Source of the DNA: Fremontodendron californicum
Taxonomy: Eukaryota; Streptophyta; Magnoliopsida; Malvales; Malvaceae
NCBI GenBank assembly: GCA_030761205.1
Contig: JAULJL010000001.1
Location: forward strand, 32,497,145 to 32,561,144
DNA: 64,000 nt
Direction: 5' to 3'
Shown here: piece by piece, positions 58,656-64,000 of the stretch
How positions within the stretch are numbered: the stretch's first letter is position 1
Layout of the letters: each line of letters begins with the position of its first letter
Translations under genes and position numbers: made by a program
Notes under the pieces: generated by a model
Database searches by the model: none
What the model was told of the DNA's origin: nothing
The model's input: only the letters and a program-made list of their open reading frames with translations

Positions 58656-61600
58656 CTAAACATTAATGTTTACTTCTTCGAAATCACCATGAACCAAAAG
58701 TTGAGAATTGTCAAGATCTTCTGAATATGTTATAATGATGGGAGTAGGCATATCCATTTGTTGATAAACCCCTTCGTTTAGATCAATTATTTCTCCTGCA
58801 CGAGATCCAATGTCAAATCTACTCCTAGCCTTTGTTTTGAACACAGTCCACCAGTCTCGACGTTCTTTTCTATTCGATGGATAAGAACTATAATACACTT
58901 GTTGACATTGATGAGCTAAAACAAAAGGTTCAGTACTAGCAAGTATTGACATGTACTTTATTTTAACAAGCCCATTATGAGGATCTACCCGAATTCCTTT
59001 ATCCGTATCAAACCATCGACATTTAAAAAGTACGACCCGATTTCCCACACCAAAATATTCTAACTCCACAATGTCTAACAACATTCCATAAAAGTCATGC
59101 GAAGAATCGTTATAACAGTCGCCTTTGATGCATACACCGCTATTCATGGATTTTCGACTTTTTCCATAATCTAAAGTATGGAACTTGAAACTATTAACGA
59201 AATATCCAGAATAACACTAACCCATACGTCCTGGACCATAAGATAACTCAACTATACGAGAGTTATGTTGACTTGAATCTTGATGAACCTATGAACAGTG
59301 AACGAAAAACAATATGACATTCAATATCAAATTGTATCAAACATTACCGGAAATGAATTTCCATACTTACATAGTCTTTAAACCATTTTATAAATCTACC
59401 TGCACGGACTTTCTCCAACTCACCATCAGTAATGTTCGGTGCATCGATTTTCACTATCTCATTAAACACCCTAAAAATGAATGGATACATAATGAGTTAC
59501 ACTATATTTATTATATAACGTAATGTCACAATTAATATTCGAGAGAACAGTAAATCTCTTACTCCATATAAGGTATGACTTCTCAATTTATTAATACATA
59601 TAATTCAGCTGCATCGTACTCATCGTGCTCTAAGTAACGAGCCTTCGTTTTTTCGGACCAAAAGATCTCCTTTCATGTGTGAAAATTGAGAGTCGTTCCA
59701 TGAGATCGACATCTCCTCCATCATCATTTCGGGGCACTCGAGTAAATATTGTTTCAACATTTGGTTCAAAATATAAGGCGCAGAACAATGAAATTTCTTC
59801 CATTATGTACGCCTCAACTATTGACCCTTTAACACATGCAAGATTTTTCACTTTTCTTTTTAGATGATGTAGAAATCTGAGAATTAGAAACGAGTACTAA
59901 ATTAACAAATATTCAATTCAATAAAGTAAATAATCAAAAAAATTACGTATATTCTTTATTAATTACCTTTTGAATGGATACATCCATCGATAATGGACAA
60001 GTCCACCAACTTTTGCCTCATAAGGTAGGTGAATAGGCAAATGTTCCATTGAATCAAAAGAGGCTGGAGGAAATATTTTTTCCAACTTGCAAATGGTCTC
60101 AACAGTATTGGTTTCCAAGAACTCCATCTGGTCCACATGAATTTCTGTAGAGCATAAGTCTCTGAAAAAATGAGATAGCTCAGTAATTGCATACCAAATT
60201 GAGTTAGGTATCAAATTTAGAAACGCAATTGGAAGAAACCGCTGCATAAAAATATGACAGTCATGGCTTTTCATGCCATAAAAGCTCCCATCAACCACAT
60301 TTGCACAACGGCCAATATTCGAGACAAATCCATCGGGAAGTCATAATTCTTTTACCCAAGTACAAACTCTTTTTTTTATCTTACCTGTTTAATGTGTAAC
60401 TGGCTTTAGGCTTGTACGTTTTTCCATTGCTTTCCACCAATTCTAATTCCGACCGTCTGCAAAGCAACGCTAAATCCTTTCTAGCATTTATATTGTCTTT
60501 TGTTTTGCCCTTCATATCCATCATTGTGTTGAACACGATATCAAACACCTTTTTCTCAATATGCATCACATCCAAATTATGCCGAATGAGATTGGTATGC
60601 CAATAAGGTAACTCCCAAAAAATATTTTTTTTCGTCCAATTGTGACATTCTCCGAATCCAATCAACTTCTATTCACATAATTTACTCCCAAATGTGATAT
60701 TCGGAATGCTATATATCCTTTCTAGAATTGCCTCACCAGATAATCGCTCAATTGAAGAATCATGCTCAACTCTTTGACAAAATTTATCTCTTTGTCTTCT
60801 AAAAGGATAATTTAAAGGCAAGAACTGCCGATGACAATAAAAAAAACATGGTTTTGCTGCCATAATGCAATCTGAATTACTTAACTTCTTCCATACAATA
60901 AGGACAAGCCAATCGACGTGTGTTCTCTATCCTGATAACATGCCGTAAATAGGGAAGCCATTAATCGTCCATAATAATGCAGCTCTTAATATAAAATTTT
61001 GTTTCCTATACCCATCATAACTCGAAACACCATGATTCCATAATAATTTCAACTCATCTATCAATGGTCTGAGAAAAACATCAATATTCTGTGATAAACT
61101 ACTCGGACCCAAAATTACCATATAAAAAAGCAAATATGGTTGCTTCATACACATCCATGGTGGTAAATTATATACACAAAGCATTACCGGCCAACAAGAG
61201 TACGGTTTCGCTCCATGAGTAAATGGACAAAACCCATCTGCACACAAACCCAATCTGACATTTCGAGATTTCACTCCATGAGTAAATGGACAAAACCCAT
61301 CTGCACACAAACCCAATCTGACATTTCGAGATTTCACTGCAGAAGACGGATGCGTACGATTGAAGTCTTGCCATGCTTCACCATCAACAGGGTGACTCAA
61401 CACTCCATCATCCCTTCGGTTATGCGCATGCCATGTCATATTCTTAGCTGTAACTGTTGACATAAATAATATTTGAGTCTCGGAACCAATGGCAAATAAC
61501 GAAGAATCTTATAACACTTGATTTTTTTCGACTTTCTAACACTTGATTTTCTTGGTTTATAACGAGGATGCCCACATACGGAACAAAATTCTAAGTGAAC

Positions 61601-62320
61601 CGAGTCATTATAAAACAACATGCAATTATTATTGCATGCAGGTATCTTTTGATAGTGAAGTCCAAATTGGGCCATCTTTTTCTTCATTCGGTAAACATTA
61701 TCAGGTAAATTATCACTTTTTGGCAACATCCCTTAGATCATAATCATCAAACGATTGAAACACGATTCGCTCATGTTAAATTCAGACTTCACATTTAACA
61801 GTTGTGACACAGCAGATAAAGTTGTGTGTTTTGTACATCCTAACCACAACGGTTCATCTGCTTCGTTCAACAACGAATAAAAGTTTCTTGAACTTAAATT
61901 TGATTCATCATCTTGAACCATTGTCTCATCAACATTGTAATTACCACCTAAATTGAGATTCAGATTTAGAACATCCATAACCATTCTAGCATAAGAATTA
62001 TCTTTTTCAACGTCACTTCTCGTCTCGACTTCATCATTATGCATCATTGATGACTGACCATGATGACTTTCACTATATGCATCCCAAATATAATAATTCT
62101 CCTTAAACCCTTTATAATACAAATGTTAACGCACTTCATCAATTTCTACAAACCGATTATTCTGACTCATCACACAAGGGCATCTAATTCTATTGTTTTA
62201 CGTAATTGCTGTGAGCATATGCAAAATCTAAGAATTCTTCAACTCCATTCAAATAGTCATTACTAATATATTGAGAGTCGTCCAACCTCCTATACATCCA
62301 AGATTTATCGTGCTCCATTG
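58656..62320 (-). pseudogene. CACTA transposase, TNPD-like (Transposase_21, DUF4218, DUF4216)
   Basis: It starts near 62320 with MEHDKSWMYRRLDDSQYISN, typical of TNPD N termini. A stop and frame change precede YKGFKENYYIWDAY (62122-61733). The Transposase_21 region spans about 61729-60381: SVCGHPRYK, VRLGLCADGFCPF, YNLPPWMCMKQPYLLFYMV, ALLWTINGFPIYGMLSG and NLDVMHIEKKVFDIVFNTMM. DUF4218 is at 60298-59640 (SHDCHIFMQRFLPIAF, LACVKGSIVEAYIMEEIS). DUF4216 is at 59200-58656 (NSFKFHTLDYGKSRKS, CRWFDTDKGIRVD, KTKARSRFDIG). This protein would cut and join transposon ends in the nucleus. Several stops and frameshifts make it inactive. It also carries an exact 63-bp in-frame duplication (61211-61336). 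Confidence 0.85.
61211..61336 (-). repeat. 63-bp exact tandem duplication inside the transposase region
   Basis: Two identical 63-bp copies (61211-61273 and 61274-61336) encode VKSRNVRLGLCADGFCPFTH plus G twice in frame, next to the conserved DGF-PF motif. Confidence 0.95.
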
Positions 62321-62440
62321 TCTAAGTCTAAGTAAGCTATCAACAATAAAACAATACAATAACACAATAAACACAATGACAAAATAAACAGAATAACACA
62401 ATAAAATAACCATCACAACCACACAATAAACACAAAACAA

Positions 62441-63435
62441 TGACGAAAAATAATAAATTAAGTTTAATTAATATAAGTAAGAATAATAATTAATATTTGT
62501 AAATATTAAAATAATGTTTGCAAATAAACTATTATTATTATTTAATTTAAATTTTTATGTTTATTAGTATATATTATAAATAAAGTTTTATTTATTTTCC
62601 TACACAATTAACAATTTTCTTACACAATTAATTTAAAAATATTAATAATTTCCACTTGCCTAAAATACTAATTTTTTACTATTGCAATTTTATATATTTT
62701 TTAATAGTATCTTTTTAAATTGTAATTATAAATAAACTATTATTATTATTCAATTTAAATTTTTATGTTTATTAGTATATATTATAAATGAAGTTTTATT
62801 TATTAAAACACATTAACAATTTTCCTACACAATTAACAATTTCTCTACACAATTAAATTAAAAATATTAATAATTTCCACTTGCCTAAAATACTCTTTTT
62901 TTACTATTACAATTTTATATTTTTTTTAATATTATCTTTTTAAATTATAATTACAAATAAACTACTATTATTATTTAATTTAAATTCTTATGTTTATTAG
63001 TATATATATAAATAAAATTTTATTTATTTTCCTACACAATTAACAATTTTCCTACATAATTATTTTAAAAATATTAATAATTTCCACTTGCCTAAAATAC
63101 TTTTTTTTACTATTACAATTATATATATATATGTTTTAATATAATCTTTTTAAATTATAATTACAAATAAACTATTATTAGTATTTAATTTAAATTTTTA
63201 TATTTATTAGTATATATTATAAATAAAGTTTTATTATTAAAACACATTAACAATTTTCCTACAAAATTAATAATTTTAAAAAAATATATTAAATTTCCAA
63301 AAATATATTTCCAACAAATAAACAATATATTAAACCCTAAACAAATATATTTTAAAACATATTAAATTTTCATAAATATAAACATTAACAATAATTTTCA
63401 ACAATATACACATTAACAATATATTATGTTAACAA
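62441..63435. repeat. AT-rich 5' side of the CACTA element with tandem array of about 215 bp
   Basis: From about 62520 to 63270 the block ATTAACAATTTTCCTACA, followed by TTAATAATTTCCACTTGCCT and GTTTATTAGTATATATTATA, repeats about 3.5 times, at 206-225-bp spacing. No coding sequence. It lies upstream of the transposase start, where the promoter would be. Confidence 0.75.
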
Positions 63436-64000
63436 TGTAGACACCTAATTTTGTCCAGACCACTAAAATAGGTATATTTTCTTCCTAAATTGATGTTTCA
63501 GAATGTAAAAAGACTTTTTTCATCCTGCAGGTGTTACTCCGAGACTTACTCTAAGAAGGCGAGCATAAAAAGTCAAACTTGAAAAAGTCAACCACAGAAA
63601 GTCAACCTCGAAAAATCAACGACTAAAAAAGTCAACCCATTTTCAAAATCAAGATTTGAAGTTCAATTGAAAAATGGAGAAAGAATTTTGATAATCCGAG
63701 GTCTACATTGAAAGATATGGAGTTCGAAAGTTGGGTTACGGAGTTCAGTAGAAAGGAAACTCTAATTCGAGAAATTTGGGAAAAAGTGCTTAAACGATCA
63801 AATTGGTCGAAATTGAAGGTTCCAAATGAAAGATAAGACTGACTACGGGTAATGGAGAAGCTACTTGAAAGAAAAATTGAAAGAAAAGTCAATTCGGAAG
63901 AAAACCGAGAATTAGGGTTTTTGGTGGATTTCAGTGAAATTTGGAAGAATTAAAGAAATGGCTCGATGGTAAGAATAAAGCCCTTAATTGATGAGGAGTG
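63436..64000 (+). repeat. start of a diverged Tat/Ogre-type LTR, opposite orientation, cut by window end
   Basis: Begins TGTAGACACCTAATTTTGTC and follows the reverse complement of 5457 downward to the window edge, at roughly 90% identity by eye with small indels. It keeps the AGTCAA (W-box complement) cluster at 63571-63635. It is probably the first LTR of a plus-strand relative of the element at 1038-19572. The antisense frame at 63632-63892 is the counterpart of that at 5019-5228 and is not a gene. Confidence 0.85.

Larger units (their letters stand above)
55699..63435 (-). mobile_element. CACTA/EnSpm transposon, one end and coding region
   Basis: The left terminus is CACTACAAGAGGACGG at 55699, followed by about 390 bp of subterminal palindromic units. 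Genes on the minus strand include a TNPD-like transposase (62320-58656) and a Transposase_24-like gene (58433-56253), the standard CACTA set. The transposase end, and therefore the other TIR, lies to the right. A Tat-type LTR begins at 63436 and appears to be inserted in the element, so its far end is outside the window. The 3-bp left flank is ATA; the TSD cannot be tested. Confidence 0.85.

Overview
The window is repeat-dense nuclear DNA from a flowering plant, probably a eudicot judging by the AT-rich background and the element families. I find no intact host gene, tRNA or rRNA. Nearly everything recognisable is transposable-element DNA, nested several layers deep. Superfamilies were assigned from ends, target-site duplications (TSDs), primer-binding sites (PBS), polypurine tracts (PPT) and protein motifs. 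Nothing was searched against a database.

Layout. (1) 1-1037: two copies of a MITE-like family. (2) 1038-19572: a complete minus-strand Ty3/Gypsy element of Tat/Ogre type. Its LTRs are 4.4 and 4.2 kb and nearly identical, its PBS matches tRNA-Arg, and it has an open Gag ORF. It also has a second, gag-derived ORF and large tandem arrays, but no protease, reverse transcriptase (RT) or integrase. It sits in the spacer between two inverted copies of the MITE-like family; the right-hand copy is 19593-20266. (3) 20267-25830: AT-rich DNA with two tandem arrays, a hAT-type MITE with an 8-bp TSD, and a lone Copia-type LTR. (4) 25830-26968: a decayed RRM-DUF4283 ORF of the plant LINE kind, split by a hAT element (26969-28705) that itself carries a second hAT MITE, and by a 25.6-kb LTR element. 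(5) 28718-54288: that LTR element, plus strand and Tat-like, has decayed gag and protease and an antisense Transposase_28-like gene, but no RT or integrase. It is expanded by a CACTA-like MITE, a Tourist-like MITE, a truncated Athila-type fragment and a near-complete minus-strand Athila-type element (43621-50959) that again has gag-protease but no RT or integrase. (6) 55699-63435: one end and the coding region of a CACTA/EnSpm transposon with decayed transposase genes on the minus strand. (7) 63436-64000: the start of a diverged, opposite-facing copy of the LTR family of element 2.

How the parts relate. All three LTR elements whose two LTRs are both present keep Gag-type coding sequence and cis signals (PBS, PPT, LTRs) but lack RT and integrase. 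This fits elements mobilised by enzymes made elsewhere. Only the element at 1038-19572 looks young. The order of insertion can be read from the nesting: the RRM-DUF4283 ORF is older than the hAT and Tat insertions, and the Tat element is older than its own four inserts. In region 2 the MITE pair is older than the Tat/Ogre element, and in region 7 the CACTA element appears older than the LTR at 63436.
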